IMG/VR virus record: IMGVR_UViG_3300026512_000040
Location: 1 to 36,053 of that record
Reading direction: 5' to 3' (one strand)
Source: a virus
Length of the DNA stretch: 36,053 nt
Both the position numbers and the translations under genes were made by a program. Shown piece after piece: positions 9,286 through 18,063 of this stretch. Below the pieces are notes generated by a model. That model saw only the letters and a list, made by a program, of their open reading frames with translations, ran no database searches and was not told where the DNA came from. How positions within the stretch are numbered: position 1 is the stretch's first letter; every line of letters starts with the position of its first letter.

Positions 9286-9615
9286 TTATCTCCTAATTTT
9301 AAAATCTAATAACTCTCTGTAAAGTTCTATATCATCTTCATATAAATCTTGAACTGATATATCACAACCTCTTAACTCAACTATTTTTTCTATAACTTCA
9401 TCTTTTAAACCCTTAACCTCGCTATAACTTTTAGCAAAAATATCAACTTGAAATCTTATAGAGTTCATAAACACATTTCCATACAGACTCTGCTCGTTTA
9501 TATCTGCAATAACCATATAAGTGATAGCTGGATAACTTGCATCTTGTGGCATTTTGATTGGATACACTCTATCGCACACATTTTTTAATGTGGCAAACAA
9601 ATCTTTTTCAATCAT
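9286..9615 (-). CDS. Tail terminator/completion protein (DUF3168 family)
   Basis: 109 residues. The opening (IEKDLFATLKNVCDRVYPIKMPQ), then YPAITYMVIAD and, after a loop, IRFQVDIFAKSYSEVKGLKDEV, are the conserved elements of DUF3168 tail completion proteins (lambda gpU/SPP1 gp17-like), which cap the tail tube and set its join to the head. The ATG overlaps the stop of the HK97 gp10-like gene (ATGA). Confidence 0.8.
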   Translation of the reverse strand: MIEKDLFATLKNVCDRVYPIKMPQDASYPAITYMVIADINEQSLYGNVFMNSIRFQVDIFAKSYSEVKGLKDEVIEKIVELRGCDISVQDLYEDDIELYRELLDFKIRR

Positions 9616-10085
9616 AATTTTGCCAACTCCTTATCAACTCGTTTTTTCATATATTCTCTAACAAAATTTATTGACTCTTCGCCCTTTTTCTCAAAGGCTG
9701 GACGCATGAAAGGATGCGGTCTTATCCCTAATCCTTTTGCAACTATTTTTCTTCTTCTTTTGCCAAGTTTTCCAGTTCTCTGTTTTTTCATAGGATGGTC
9801 AAGTTTTGCATAAGTTCCAAACTCAACAAAGTGAGCATACCATCCACCTTTTTTGACTCTTGGTGTAATTGAAAAGTGAATAATGTTCTTATTTTTACTT
9901 TTTCGCTTTACCGCTCCAATGCTTTTTTTCAGTGTTCCTGTATTTGTTGGAACTAATGCCTTCGCCTCCTTTGCAATTGGCTTAGTGCCTGCACGAACTG
10001 CACCGACAACTACATTCTTTTGAATACGCTCAGGTAGTTTTTTTAGTTTTTTTAGTATCTCTTCCATACCTATAACTTCACTCAT
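9612..10085 (-). CDS. HK97 gp10-family tail completion protein
   Basis: 157 residues if translation starts at the ATG at 10085, which is preferred: AGAGG lies 7 nt upstream and the ATG shares a base with the stop of the previous gene (TGATG). An in-frame start at 10103 has no such support. Family features are GMEEILKKLKKLPERIQK, RAGTKPIAKEAKALVP, HFVEFGTYAK and the C-terminal HPFMRPAFEKK. The 'VEFGT' and 'PFMRPA' signatures are diagnostic for the HK97 gp10/phi13 family. Confidence 0.88.
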   Translation of the reverse strand: MSEVIGMEEILKKLKKLPERIQKNVVVGAVRAGTKPIAKEAKALVPTNTGTLKKSIGAVKRKSKNKNIIHFSITPRVKKGGWYAHFVEFGTYAKLDHPMKKQRTGKLGKRRRKIVAKGLGIRPHPFMRPAFEKKGEESINFVREYMKKRVDKELAKL

Positions 10086-10399
10086 CACGCAACCTCTGTG
10101 CAAATCAATTGTAAAGTTTTGTTTGCTTCACGGATATTTAAAACACTCTCTATATTAAACTTACGGGTACCGTACATTACCCGCATTTTCGGCTTTACCC
10201 CATCTATATATCGTATTTCAATTTTATGAGATACTTCTGCTTGTACTCCTGCCTTATAATACTCTTTAGCACTCAAAGGAGTGATAGAGGCATAGGCTGT
10301 TTTAAAATTTTCCCAACCTTTTACAACCTCGCCAAAATCATTCTGTGTTTCAGAATATGTTTGAATGACTATCTTGTGTTTTAGACTTCCTGCTCTCAT
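10085..10399 (-). CDS. Head closure/head-tail adaptor protein
   Basis: 104 residues. It starts MRAGSLKHKIVIQTYSE, has DFGEVVKGWENFKTAYASI in the middle and then LSAKEYYKAGVQAEVSHKIEIRY. The pattern 'AG-L-H-I-IQ ... W-----W A-I-PLSG-E' is the phage head-tail joining family (PF05521; SPP1 gp16, HK97 gp7-like), a small beta-barrel that closes the portal/connector after packaging. It is coupled to both neighbours by overlaps. Confidence 0.85.
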   Translation of the reverse strand: MRAGSLKHKIVIQTYSETQNDFGEVVKGWENFKTAYASITPLSAKEYYKAGVQAEVSHKIEIRYIDGVKPKMRVMYGTRKFNIESVLNIREANKTLQLICTEVA

Positions 10400-10959
10400 A
10401 CTGTTCTCACTCTGTATGGAGTTAGTAGATTTTCTATGAATTTATTTCCAAAATCAGAGATTGAAGCACCTATAACATATTGCTCTCTATTCTCAAACAA
10501 TGTTGAAATTTTTACTTTAATGTATTGTTTCACTGCTTCTGGCACTGTTTCATACCCAGCGGTAAAAGTAATTTTTACGGCTTTTTTGTGATCTTGTAAA
10601 GAGGGGAAAGTCGAACTTATTAGTTCTATGTATTTTATGTATGAAATACCGTTGTTTTCATACACATAATAATTGACGGAGTTAAGAGTCTGATAATTTC
10701 CACTTTCATCCAAATACTCAATTTTATCAACTGTCTGTATAGGGTTTTTTGGTAGCTTTGAAACAAAATCATCTGTATAAAGTTCAAAAGTAGCACTCTC
10801 TAACTGTCTGTTTGTTACATTTTCTACATGCTCACGCACTGCAACAATTAAAGATGATATAAGAGCGTCACTATCATTATCTAAGACTCTTAAAAAATCT
10901 TTAGCTTCTGATAACGATATAGGCTCTTGTGTTGGCACTACTGTTTGGACTAACTGCAC
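10396..10959 (-). CDS. Head-tail connector (gp6-like)
   Basis: 187 residues. It opens with PTQEPISLSEAKDFLRVLDNDSDALISSLIVAVREHVENVTNRQL, the all-helical connector core that forms a 12-mer under the portal (HK97 gp6/phiE125 gp8 type). The 'P(V/I)SL-EAK--LRV----D-LI--LI-AAR---E' signature is clear when read in pieces. A C-terminal beta-rich half follows, with FTAGYETVPEAVKQYIKVKI, also typical. The start is GTG, overlapping the upstream TAG. Confidence 0.85.
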   Translation of the reverse strand: MQLVQTVVPTQEPISLSEAKDFLRVLDNDSDALISSLIVAVREHVENVTNRQLESATFELYTDDFVSKLPKNPIQTVDKIEYLDESGNYQTLNSVNYYVYENNGISYIKYIELISSTFPSLQDHKKAVKITFTAGYETVPEAVKQYIKVKISTLFENREQYVIGASISDFGNKFIENLLTPYRVRTV

Positions 10960-11339
10960 TATTTACCCCTTGCTTTTTTTATAACCGTTGCATCTCTCTT
11001 GATAAGCTCTTCAACTGCATTAAAGATTTCATCTTCACTTAACACCTCACCGTTGAGTTCCGCTTCTTTAAGCACCGCTTCTTCGTATAGTTTGTTTAGT
11101 TCGTTTTGAATTTTGCTCTTTTCTAAAATAGCCTTTGATTTTGCTTCATCTTCAAGCTTTTTGGCTTTTATACCATCAACTTTTTTTAGAAATACATCTA
11201 ACTCTTTTTTGGTTTTAGGCTCTGCAATGCCTTTTTTGATAAAGGCTACAGCTTGTATATCTGTAACCTCTATCTCTTGTCCGACTTCATGAACACCACT
11301 AGCACCGCTAAGGTGCTGTTTTAAGATAAGTTTCATCAT
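10959..11339 (-). CDS. Hypothetical head-region protein
   Basis: 126 residues. The first 45 residues (KLILKQHLSGASGVHEVGQE, then IEVTDIQAVAFIKKGIAEP) have the form of a small beta domain that I recall at the N-terminus of short phage proteins beside the capsid gene (DUF7210-like). The rest is a Lys/Glu-rich helix. It lies between the capsid and connector genes. It could be a head-decoration or assembly factor; the function is not established. Confidence 0.55.
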   Translation of the reverse strand: MMKLILKQHLSGASGVHEVGQEIEVTDIQAVAFIKKGIAEPKTKKELDVFLKKVDGIKAKKLEDEAKSKAILEKSKIQNELNKLYEEAVLKEAELNGEVLSEDEIFNAVEELIKRDATVIKKARGK

Positions 11340-11345
11340 TTATCC

Positions 11346-12491
11346 CTAAGACGCTGCGTTTTGACCTGCGTTAAATGCTTCACCAACAGTTGCTTTTCCA
11401 TCGACACGAACAGTTACTTGAAAGCCAACCATTCCAGTACCAGCGTATAGCTCGTTAAGTCTTTGGATAGTCATTGCCCCTCTATCTGCGATTTGATAGT
11501 AAGAGAAGTCACCAAGAACGATGAACTTATTACCCGCTCCTAAATCTGCCATTGAATTATCAACAACTACAGGACGACCTTTGATAGTAGGGTTTGTTCC
11601 ATCCGCAAGAGTTGAAAGGATGTAATTCCCGTTTCCATCTTTTAGCTTATCAATTGCTTTAAAAGTTCTATCATTCATTCTCCAAGTCGAAGTAGCTCTA
11701 TACTCTTCTTTTAAATCGTAGAAGATGTCAATGATTTCATCTGCTGTAACTGCATCTGTTGCCGCTGTTGTAGAACTTGCTCCAACTGTAGCACTAACTG
11801 TATAACCGGTAGGCTTTTTAACACCATCACCGATTGCAAATGCTGGAGACTCTGCTTTATCTACACCTCTAGCGATTTGACCAGCCATATATGCTTCGAA
11901 GTTAATAGCCGTATCTGCTAACAACTCACGAGAAACTTTGATAATCCCACCAAGCTTCCAAGCACCAAGCTGAACATTTCCAAATGTAGATTTTGTTTGA
12001 CCATATGTACCCTCTTCATCAATCCAATTAAAAGTTGGTGCGTCGCCCTCAGTTGGAATGTTTGTTGTAGAGGTTGTACCTAGTACGCTAGATATTGAAC
12101 GAGTACGACCTAAAGCGTTTAGTTTTTGGATAACAGTATTTTGATAAGTTTCTGGCACTGTGTAACCACCATCAGCGTCAACACCCTCAGTCATTGAAGC
12201 AACTGCATCATTTAAGTTTGCACCTGCAAGATAGTTATCAAATGCTTGTCTGTACTCTGCGTTTGCTTCAACCGCTCCATGAGTAGCAGATGGAATAACA
12301 TCATCTACATCCGATTCAAGCTTTGCCTCAGTCTTTGCAATTTCTACATCACGGTTAAGCTTTGTAAATTCTGCATGTAGTGCATCATAACTCGCTTGTA
12401 CTGTTTCATCCATAGTTGGGTTGGCATCATTAAGGGCTTTCATTTCACCCAACTTTGCAGCTCTTGCTGCGATTAATTCTTGTAAATTCAT
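11346..12491 (-). CDS. Major capsid protein, HK97 fold
   Basis: 381 residues. Residues 1-70 are a coiled-coil delta/scaffold domain (ELIAARAAKLGEMKALNDAN and the Glu/Lys-rich helices after it), expected to be cleaved off by the adjacent protease. From about 105 the HK97 fold begins: GGYTVPETYQNTVIQKL, GAWKLGGIIKVSRELLADT, then an E-loop region and a C-terminal IADRGAMTIQRLNELYAGTG with FQVTVRVDGK. Start and stop overlap neighbours closely, and AGGAG precedes the ATG. Most abundant virion protein by analogy. Confidence 0.95.
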   Translation of the reverse strand: MNLQELIAARAAKLGEMKALNDANPTMDETVQASYDALHAEFTKLNRDVEIAKTEAKLESDVDDVIPSATHGAVEANAEYRQAFDNYLAGANLNDAVASMTEGVDADGGYTVPETYQNTVIQKLNALGRTRSISSVLGTTSTTNIPTEGDAPTFNWIDEEGTYGQTKSTFGNVQLGAWKLGGIIKVSRELLADTAINFEAYMAGQIARGVDKAESPAFAIGDGVKKPTGYTVSATVGASSTTAATDAVTADEIIDIFYDLKEEYRATSTWRMNDRTFKAIDKLKDGNGNYILSTLADGTNPTIKGRPVVVDNSMADLGAGNKFIVLGDFSYYQIADRGAMTIQRLNELYAGTGMVGFQVTVRVDGKATVGEAFNAGQNAAS

Positions 12492-13189
12492 AAATTTACT
12501 CCTTGTTCTAAGATAAAAAGCTCTCTGTCTCTTTTTTGTTGAGCGGATAAATCCACCACCTTTGGTTGTTTGACTTCTTCTTTTGGTAAAAGTTTCGCAA
12601 CTGCCTCCATTTCAAGAGTTTCATTTTTAATTATTGCATTATTGCAAGCTTTTAAACTCTCGATAGTCAAAGAATATGCAGATGCCTTGTCTGTTTGTGA
12701 TTCGACTGTAATAATGTCATCCACAAAACCAGCATCTAGCATTTCAGAACCATAATAAAATGACTCACTTTCCATAAGACTTATAACTTTATCTTTTTTC
12801 ATATTTGTCTTAGCTACATAAGCATTTGCAATAATTGAAGACAATCCCTCGCTAATATTTGCACCCTTTCGCAAATCAATATAATTTCCGTTAATAGGCA
12901 AAGATGCAAGATGTATCATATAGACACTATTTGAGTGAGCTGTTACTTTATCCCCTGCAAGTGCAATATAAGAAGCTATACTTGCCGCTACTGCTCCGAT
13001 TTCTATAGTTACAGTGCCTTTGTTGTACTCTTTAAGTGCATTAAATATTGAAATTCCACCAATCACACTTCCACCAACTGAATTTAATTTTACTTTTAAA
13101 TCTTTCGTTGCATTAGAAATTTGATAAACAATCTCTTGTGGGTCGGCTTCCCACATACCTATCTGCCCATCAATTATTATTTCATCCAT
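12488..13189 (-). CDS. ClpP-like prohead maturation protease
   Basis: 233 residues, S14/ClpP-type phage protease. Visible features are the oxyanion loop LNSVGGSVIGG near residue 36, nucleophile Ser70 in AVAASIAS and catalytic His93 in YMIHLAS. An acidic third residue lies further on in the ISEGLSSI/AKTNMKKDK region and cannot be fixed by eye. The C-terminal tail after residue 190 is less conserved and may be a self-cleaved extension. It lies between portal and capsid, as in HK97-type head modules, and processes the capsid delta domain. Confidence 0.9.
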   Translation of the reverse strand: MDEIIIDGQIGMWEADPQEIVYQISNATKDLKVKLNSVGGSVIGGISIFNALKEYNKGTVTIEIGAVAASIASYIALAGDKVTAHSNSVYMIHLASLPINGNYIDLRKGANISEGLSSIIANAYVAKTNMKKDKVISLMESESFYYGSEMLDAGFVDDIITVESQTDKASAYSLTIESLKACNNAIIKNETLEMEAVAKLLPKEEVKQPKVVDLSAQQKRDRELFILEQGVNL

Positions 13190-14393
13190 TTTGACCTACT
13201 TTGTTTTGATTTTCATTTACTGTTTTAAGCGTCGCTAAATTTAACTGCACATAAGTTTCATCCCCAGCTTCAAGTTGGTTTTCGTCTTCATAAGCTCTTA
13301 TCTCATTTGGAGTTATCGAGCCGATATTAAATCGTGTTTGGTAGTATGATGCTCTTGTCGCCGTATCAACTCTTAGCATTGCATTAAATTTGAATTTAAA
13401 AACTGTAAAGCGTTTTTCATCTTGTGAAAGAAGTGAGCGTCTAAACTGTTCTTCTATGATTGTGGTAAGTGGTAAAATTGTACCGCTGTAGAACTCTAAA
13501 TATTTTTGTTCTAAATTTCCATAAGCCGTATTAGCAGCATCATTTAGCATCGCAACAGGTACGCCAAAGATTGCGGCAACTTCTTCGCGGTTAAATTTTC
13601 TACTTGCCAACCATTCCGCATCACTATTTTTGATTGATAAAGGCTTGAACTGAAGACCACCCTCTAAAAGAAGTGGAGTTCCTGCGTTTTGAAGCCCTGC
13701 GTATTTTTCCTGTAAATCTTCTTTTAATCGTTCGTACGCCTCGTCGCTTAACTCTCCGTCCATTTCAAATGCCCCAGAGGGTGCAGTGGCATTTTTGAAT
13801 ATATCGTTTCCATATTGCCCTGCATTTTTAGCAAATTTTAAAGCCTCTTTTGCATACTCAATACGAGATAAGCCTTTAAGCCCTTGCGCGTCTGGTATGT
13901 CGTATATGTGTAAAATTTTGCTTGAATGAATTACTTTGCCATTGTATGTGTATATCTTTTTACCATTTTTTGAAAGTGATACTTCCATACTGTCTGCAAC
14001 GAGTGGATAGAGTGATATAACTTCGCCTAACCCGTTTCTTATTATTTGTGTGTAATGATTGCCTCTTAAATCTAAATCTTGGCTAATCATCTTTTTATAC
14101 ATAGAGGCTGTGAGTTCTGGGTTTGGTTGGTATCTTAGAAGTTCGTATAATTTTGAGGAGTAATAATCCTCTTTGCCTTTTTTAGTGCGGATATAAGTTT
14201 TGAAAGGGATAACTGCGAGTGCATTCGCTTTGATATTTACGCAACTAGCAACGATTGCTATCTTTTGTGCATTGTTAGCAGTTATTGAAGCATCAGCCCT
14301 GCCAAAGAACGCTTTTATAGCCTCTTTATCAGTAGTGCTGACTTCTGCTTTCGCTTTTGAAAAAGGATTAAGTTTATTTAAAAAATTTCTCAT
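13182..14393 (-). CDS. Portal protein, HK97 family
   Basis: 403 residues, full length for the family. Markers are ASCVNIKANALAVIPFKTYI, LLRYQPNPELTASMYKKMI, LRGNHYTQIIRNGLGEVISL, and later RKFNREEVAAIFGVPVAMLN with TLNPLT-like TILPLTTIIEEQF. These are the standard blocks of the phage_portal HK97 family, a 12-subunit ring at the packaging vertex. It overlaps the protease gene by 8 nt. Confidence 0.95.
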   Translation of the reverse strand: MRNFLNKLNPFSKAKAEVSTTDKEAIKAFFGRADASITANNAQKIAIVASCVNIKANALAVIPFKTYIRTKKGKEDYYSSKLYELLRYQPNPELTASMYKKMISQDLDLRGNHYTQIIRNGLGEVISLYPLVADSMEVSLSKNGKKIYTYNGKVIHSSKILHIYDIPDAQGLKGLSRIEYAKEALKFAKNAGQYGNDIFKNATAPSGAFEMDGELSDEAYERLKEDLQEKYAGLQNAGTPLLLEGGLQFKPLSIKNSDAEWLASRKFNREEVAAIFGVPVAMLNDAANTAYGNLEQKYLEFYSGTILPLTTIIEEQFRRSLLSQDEKRFTVFKFKFNAMLRVDTATRASYYQTRFNIGSITPNEIRAYEDENQLEAGDETYVQLNLATLKTVNENQNKVGQNG

Positions 14394-14424
14394 AATGAAA
14401 CTATATCACTATTAGAAAAAATGG

Positions 14425-14667
14425 TTAATTTTGTTTACTTTTATAAACATTGAAGAGAAAATCATCAATATTTAAGCCATTTTTTCTACAAAATATAATT
14501 ATCTTTACAATTGGAGGCTTATTTTTCATAATATTTATTCTCAGTGTGGAATATGAAATATCAAGCGCATCTGCAACATGATAGTCATATACAAAGCCGT
14601 CAGTATCTTTGCTTATTACATCCTTTATTCGTTCTATCATCTCTCTTGCTTCTACAAATACACTCAT
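14425..14667 (-). CDS. Orphan CI-type helix-turn-helix protein
   Basis: 80 residues with no peptidase domain. Residues 28-70 (VADALDISYSTLRINIMKNK followed by KIIIFCRKNGLNIDDFLF) match the phage CI repressor HTH layout: helix, turn, recognition helix and the 'I--FC---GLNIDWLL' block. Its ATG overlaps the terminase stop (ATGA), and it precedes the portal gene by 31 nt, an unusual place for a DNA-binding regulator. It may be a late regulator or a packaging accessory; neither is demonstrated. Confidence 0.65.
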   Translation of the reverse strand: MSVFVEAREMIERIKDVISKDTDGFVYDYHVADALDISYSTLRINIMKNKPPIVKIIIFCRKNGLNIDDFLFNVYKSKQN

Positions 14668-16280
14668 AAGTCTCTGATACCTCTTTTTTCATACACACTT
14701 GTACTCTCTTCTGTTTTACTTGATATAAGGTATGCCAAGACATTTATAAAAGCAGCTGGACCGTCTATCTTTGCGTTTGGTCTTGATTTGTTTGGCTTAA
14801 TGTTTCCGCTTGCATCCGTGAGGATAGAAAGATTGCTTATCATCCAGTTAAAAACAGGATTGTTTGGATGGATGATTTTTTTATCCCTTACCAAGTCGAG
14901 GAAATATTTTGTAGGAGACGAGAGTGTCAGATAACCTTGTCTGATAGGGATACAATTTTCAAAACCAAACTCTTTTTCCAATTTATTTACAATCACACCA
15001 GCTTTGTATGGATCATAACAAAAAGCTTCACATGTAGATAGATTTTTTTCTATATCTGCACATATAAAATCGTAATCTATGCTATCTCCATTGGTTGCGG
15101 TTATATATCCGTCTCGCACCCATGCGGACAATGGCACTCTCAACTCTCTCTCTCGCTCATATATGCGGTTTTTGGGAATATAAAACTTTGGATTTAGATA
15201 TATATATCCGTTTTTTTCATATACAAAAACGCTAGAGCTAAAATCATCTGTGATAGAGAGATCCTCACCTATGATATTTGTTTCAAACGGTATCATCTCT
15301 CCTGCACAATCCATCCATTTATCGTAAGGTAGATATGATTGCGCAGCATTTGTCCAACGATTAAGTCGCTTCACTAAAAAATTATTTAACTTTTCTGGTC
15401 GCTCTTTTGCCTCTTTTGCTGCCTGAGCAAACTCATCAGGGCTGATGCTTATACCGTAGTTTGGATTTGCATCTCTCCATGCGTTTTCTTTAAAAGGATC
15501 GTCTTTTGTATTTGATTCTGCGATAAAAGCGAAAAAATTATCATCTTCTATCACTCCCTCCAATATCTGTTTAGCATATACATACAGACTGTAAGCCGGT
15601 GATTCTATATAAAATCCTGCTGTTGTGATAGATATCATCAGCGGTTGTTTTCTCGCCCCTTGCGAACTCTTGACAACATCCCATAGTCTGTCATCAGGAT
15701 GTGCGTGATGTTCGTCTGCTACGCCGACAGTTATATTTAAACCGTCTTCACTCTCACTATCTCGCCCCAAAGTGGAAAATGTAGTATCATTTTTGGTAAA
15801 AGTAAGCTTAGAGTATGCCTCTTTTACATACTCTTTTAACTCCTTATTGGAAGTCAGCATCTTCTCTGTACCGTCCCATGCAAGTTTGGCTTGTGCTCTT
15901 TTTGTAGCAAAATATATAACCTCACCGCCCTGCTCTCCCCGAACGATACTATCTGCGATGCTAAGCCCACTAGCTAAGATCGTCTTTCCATTTTTTCTAG
16001 GTAAAAACAAGAACACCGTGTTAAATCTCCTCACCCACTCCCCCTTGGAGTTTAACTTTTCCCACCCAAAAGCTATCATGATGACTTTCTTTTGCCAATC
16101 TTCTAGTTTTATATATGTGCCTGCCCACTCACCTTTATAGTGTTTAAGTTGTTCGATGATAGCTATATATGCAAAACCTAGTTTTTTATTAAATCTAAGA
16201 TTTGATTTTTCACCTCGCTCAACATCAGCTAAATCTCTTTTGTGTCTAGCAAATGTTTTTTCGTAGTATGGTTTAGACAT
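14664..16280 (-). CDS. terL: Terminase large subunit
   Basis: 538 residues. ATPase: Walker A-like PRKNGKT (94-100), Walker B with catalytic acid in VGVADEHHAH (Asp189-Glu190), and coupling motif SITTAG near 217. Nuclease: GEDLSITDDFSSSVFVY supplies the first acidic residues near 340, and CYDPYKAG and the late NIKPNKSRPNAKIDGPAAF follow, in the order seen in HK97-type terminases. It packages DNA into the prohead and cuts it. The start overlaps the terS stop by 8 nt. Confidence 0.95.
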   Translation of the reverse strand: MSKPYYEKTFARHKRDLADVERGEKSNLRFNKKLGFAYIAIIEQLKHYKGEWAGTYIKLEDWQKKVIMIAFGWEKLNSKGEWVRRFNTVFLFLPRKNGKTILASGLSIADSIVRGEQGGEVIYFATKRAQAKLAWDGTEKMLTSNKELKEYVKEAYSKLTFTKNDTTFSTLGRDSESEDGLNITVGVADEHHAHPDDRLWDVVKSSQGARKQPLMISITTAGFYIESPAYSLYVYAKQILEGVIEDDNFFAFIAESNTKDDPFKENAWRDANPNYGISISPDEFAQAAKEAKERPEKLNNFLVKRLNRWTNAAQSYLPYDKWMDCAGEMIPFETNIIGEDLSITDDFSSSVFVYEKNGYIYLNPKFYIPKNRIYERERELRVPLSAWVRDGYITATNGDSIDYDFICADIEKNLSTCEAFCYDPYKAGVIVNKLEKEFGFENCIPIRQGYLTLSSPTKYFLDLVRDKKIIHPNNPVFNWMISNLSILTDASGNIKPNKSRPNAKIDGPAAFINVLAYLISSKTEESTSVYEKRGIRDL

Positions 16281-16836
16281 CTATATCCTCAATTTGCTGA
16301 TTTATATCCGCAACAAAATCAAAGATACTAGGCTCATTTTCTCTCTGTTTACTACCTAGTTTTAGGTTTAGGTTTTTTCTACTTATCATCGACAACCCCA
16401 ACTGATTTGCATAAGTGAGCAATGTCTTTTGTGTCATCTGCAGTGCGTTAAACTTTGGATTAAGATAAGTCGCCAAAGTTTTAGGAGACCTGGACACAAC
16501 ATTTTCACTGCTTAACTCTTTTTCCAACTCCAAATATCTCTCATACGCTTTAGCATACACAACTATCAAAGGCTCATCAACTTGACTATAATGTTTGCCT
16601 AACTCTTTTTTTATTTCCTCTATTTTTCGAAGTGCGGTTTTACCTAGAATTTCCACATGTTCCTTTTTTTCCATACTATTGGTGGAACTTTTAGTAGCAG
16701 GCACATATCTCTTAAATTCCCCACTTTTGATTTTTTTGTTGATGGAAGTATGACTCACTCCAAACTCTTTCGCTATGGAACGAATAGAGGCAGAACTTCC
16801 CTCTACTCTTACTTTTATGTCGTCCCAACTAATCAT
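16273..16836 (-). CDS. terS: Terminase small subunit, P27-like
   Basis: 187 residues. The N-terminus holds an HTH (ASIRSIAKEFGVSHTSINKKIK, residues 16-37 read in parts), which should recognise the packaging site. The middle is helical with YAKAYERYLELEKEL, and a conserved segment LNPKFNALQMTQKTLLTYANQLGLS follows. That layout (DNA-binding domain, oligomerisation helices, 'L-----P-------L-R---ELGL-P') is that of P27-type small terminases. It lies directly before terL. Confidence 0.82.
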   Translation of the reverse strand: MISWDDIKVRVEGSSASIRSIAKEFGVSHTSINKKIKSGEFKRYVPATKSSTNSMEKKEHVEILGKTALRKIEEIKKELGKHYSQVDEPLIVVYAKAYERYLELEKELSSENVVSRSPKTLATYLNPKFNALQMTQKTLLTYANQLGLSMISRKNLNLKLGSKQRENEPSIFDFVADINQQIEDIDV

Positions 16837-17266
16837 TAACCCTACCCCCTCGTGTAGGAGTTTGTAAAAATTTGGGAGTAGTGTCGGTGAATGAAGATGT
16901 AGGATGTGAGAATTTTACCGTACCCTCCCTCCCTTGTTTCTGTGTATTGGTTTTTATATTATGACAAGAAGTGCAAAGACTTTGTAAATTATTTAGCGAT
17001 AGTTTAGCTCCACCATCTCTAATCTCAACTTTGTGATCCACTATGTTTGCTGGGCGACCGCACATCTTGCACAAAGGAAACTTAGAGAGTTGCAATCCTC
17101 TTACTCTTCTCCATTCTCGGCTGTGATAAAATTTGTCGCTCTCTTTGTTTCGGTAGCTCTTGTCATACTCTCTGGTTTTTGTCTGTTTGCACTTTGGACA
17201 ACCTGTTTTTTCATACTTCTCTTTGGTATATAGTCCGTGGATAGGACATATTCTTTTTACAATCAT
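16829..17266 (-). CDS. HNH endonuclease
   Basis: 145 residues. Two Cys pairs near the N-terminus (CPIHG ... CPKCK) form a zinc ribbon. The HNH core is FYHSREWRRVR, LCKMCGRPANIVDHK, GGAKLSLNNLQSLCTSCHN, giving the expected ββα-metal fold with DH (first His), the central Asn and C-x2-C-H-N at the end. Nucleases of this kind sit beside the terminase in HK97-type phages and are needed for cos cleavage in several (HK97 gp74 is the known example). Confidence 0.9.
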   Translation of the reverse strand: MIVKRICPIHGLYTKEKYEKTGCPKCKQTKTREYDKSYRNKESDKFYHSREWRRVRGLQLSKFPLCKMCGRPANIVDHKVEIRDGGAKLSLNNLQSLCTSCHNIKTNTQKQGREGTVKFSHPTSSFTDTTPKFLQTPTRGGRVND

Positions 17267-18063
17267 TACGCTACTCTCATCTTTTTAGTTATGGCTATCT
17301 CTCCTAGGGCTAGCATCTTGGTGAACCTCTCTTTGTCTATCGTGTATTTGATATTGTCATCGGTGATTACAGTGCCGTTTTCCTGGTCGTAGTATCCTAC
17401 TATCAGTTTGCCATCTTTTTTTATTTTTATTTGTGGATTTAGATAATTTAAATATGCTTGTTGCTTCATAAAGTTTGTGAGATTGTATGTCTTGCCGTTT
17501 GTCTTCGGATCGTTTGCATGTAGCATATAAGCATAAGCCATATCACTATGCGATATATGTTGATGATTTGCCATATACTCTTGATATGCTAACTCTTTAT
17601 TTCCAGTATATTTAGATGAGTATCTGCATCTAAAGTACATATCTTCAAAATCTTTGTCAAACTGTTGAAATGCTGTATTATTATTTATATTAAATACTTC
17701 GTTCGGTTGGTGTTCGGTGCTGTTTATCATTTGCCCTAAACTATGGGCTTGGTGGGTGTTCGTTTTGTTCGGTTGGTGTTCGGTTGGATTTTGCGCGTAG
17801 TTGTAGTGTTGTCTATTTTTTATGGTCCAATGCGATAAAAATATATCTATCTCTTTGTTAAATTCATTTATCCAGCTGTGTGCTGTTGAGGAGCTTGTTC
17901 CCCAGGAAGTAGCATAAAACCTTATGCTGTTGTGGTCGCCGTGTTCCATATCATCCCAATACTCCATAAAGGTACGAGCTTTTTTTCTACCTCTCACACC
18001 TCTTTCTGTTTTTAACTGCTGTATATAGTCTGTTGGATATGTTCTGTAATTCATCCTACTCAA
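17266..18063 (-). CDS. Replication protein with internal origin (lambda O-like role)
   Basis: 265 residues. The N-terminal ~90 residues (FMEYWDDMEHGDHNSIRFYA then STSSTAHSWINEFNKEIDIF) look like a winged-helix DNA-binding domain of phage replication initiators. A low-complexity linker follows (PTEHQPNK ... STEHQPNEVF), then a C-terminal domain that may contact the helicase. Sequence similarity to a named family is not certain; position just downstream of a DnaB-type helicase and the internal repeats support the role. TTG at 18063 is preferred as start, with GGAGGT 5-6 nt upstream and overlap with the helicase stop (TTGA); ATG at 18054 is poorly spaced. Confidence 0.6.
   Translation of the reverse strand: MSRMNYRTYPTDYIQQLKTERGVRGRKKARTFMEYWDDMEHGDHNSIRFYATSWGTSSSTAHSWINEFNKEIDIFLSHWTIKNRQHYNYAQNPTEHQPNKTNTHQAHSLGQMINSTEHQPNEVFNINNNTAFQQFDKDFEDMYFRCRYSSKYTGNKELAYQEYMANHQHISHSDMAYAYMLHANDPKTNGKTYNLTNFMKQQAYLNYLNPQIKIKKDGKLIVGYYDQENGTVITDDNIKYTIDKERFTKMLALGEIAITKKMRVA
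17672..17784. other. Candidate phage replication origin: iterons plus AT-rich block
   Basis: Inside the replication gene, the 18-bp sequence GTTCGGTTGGTGTTCGGT occurs twice without change at 17701-17718 and 17767-17784 (66 bp apart). Each copy contains two GTTCGGT heptamers, and a related GTGTTCGTT lies at about 17757. Immediately left, 17672-17699 is almost entirely A/T and could be an unwinding element. Iterons next to an AT-rich block inside the initiator gene is the arrangement of the lambda origin. Confidence 0.55.

Noticed and set aside
17700-17790. CRISPR-like short repeats
   Set aside because: Only two long copies, inside a coding frame, without regular spacers or cas genes; iterons explain them better.
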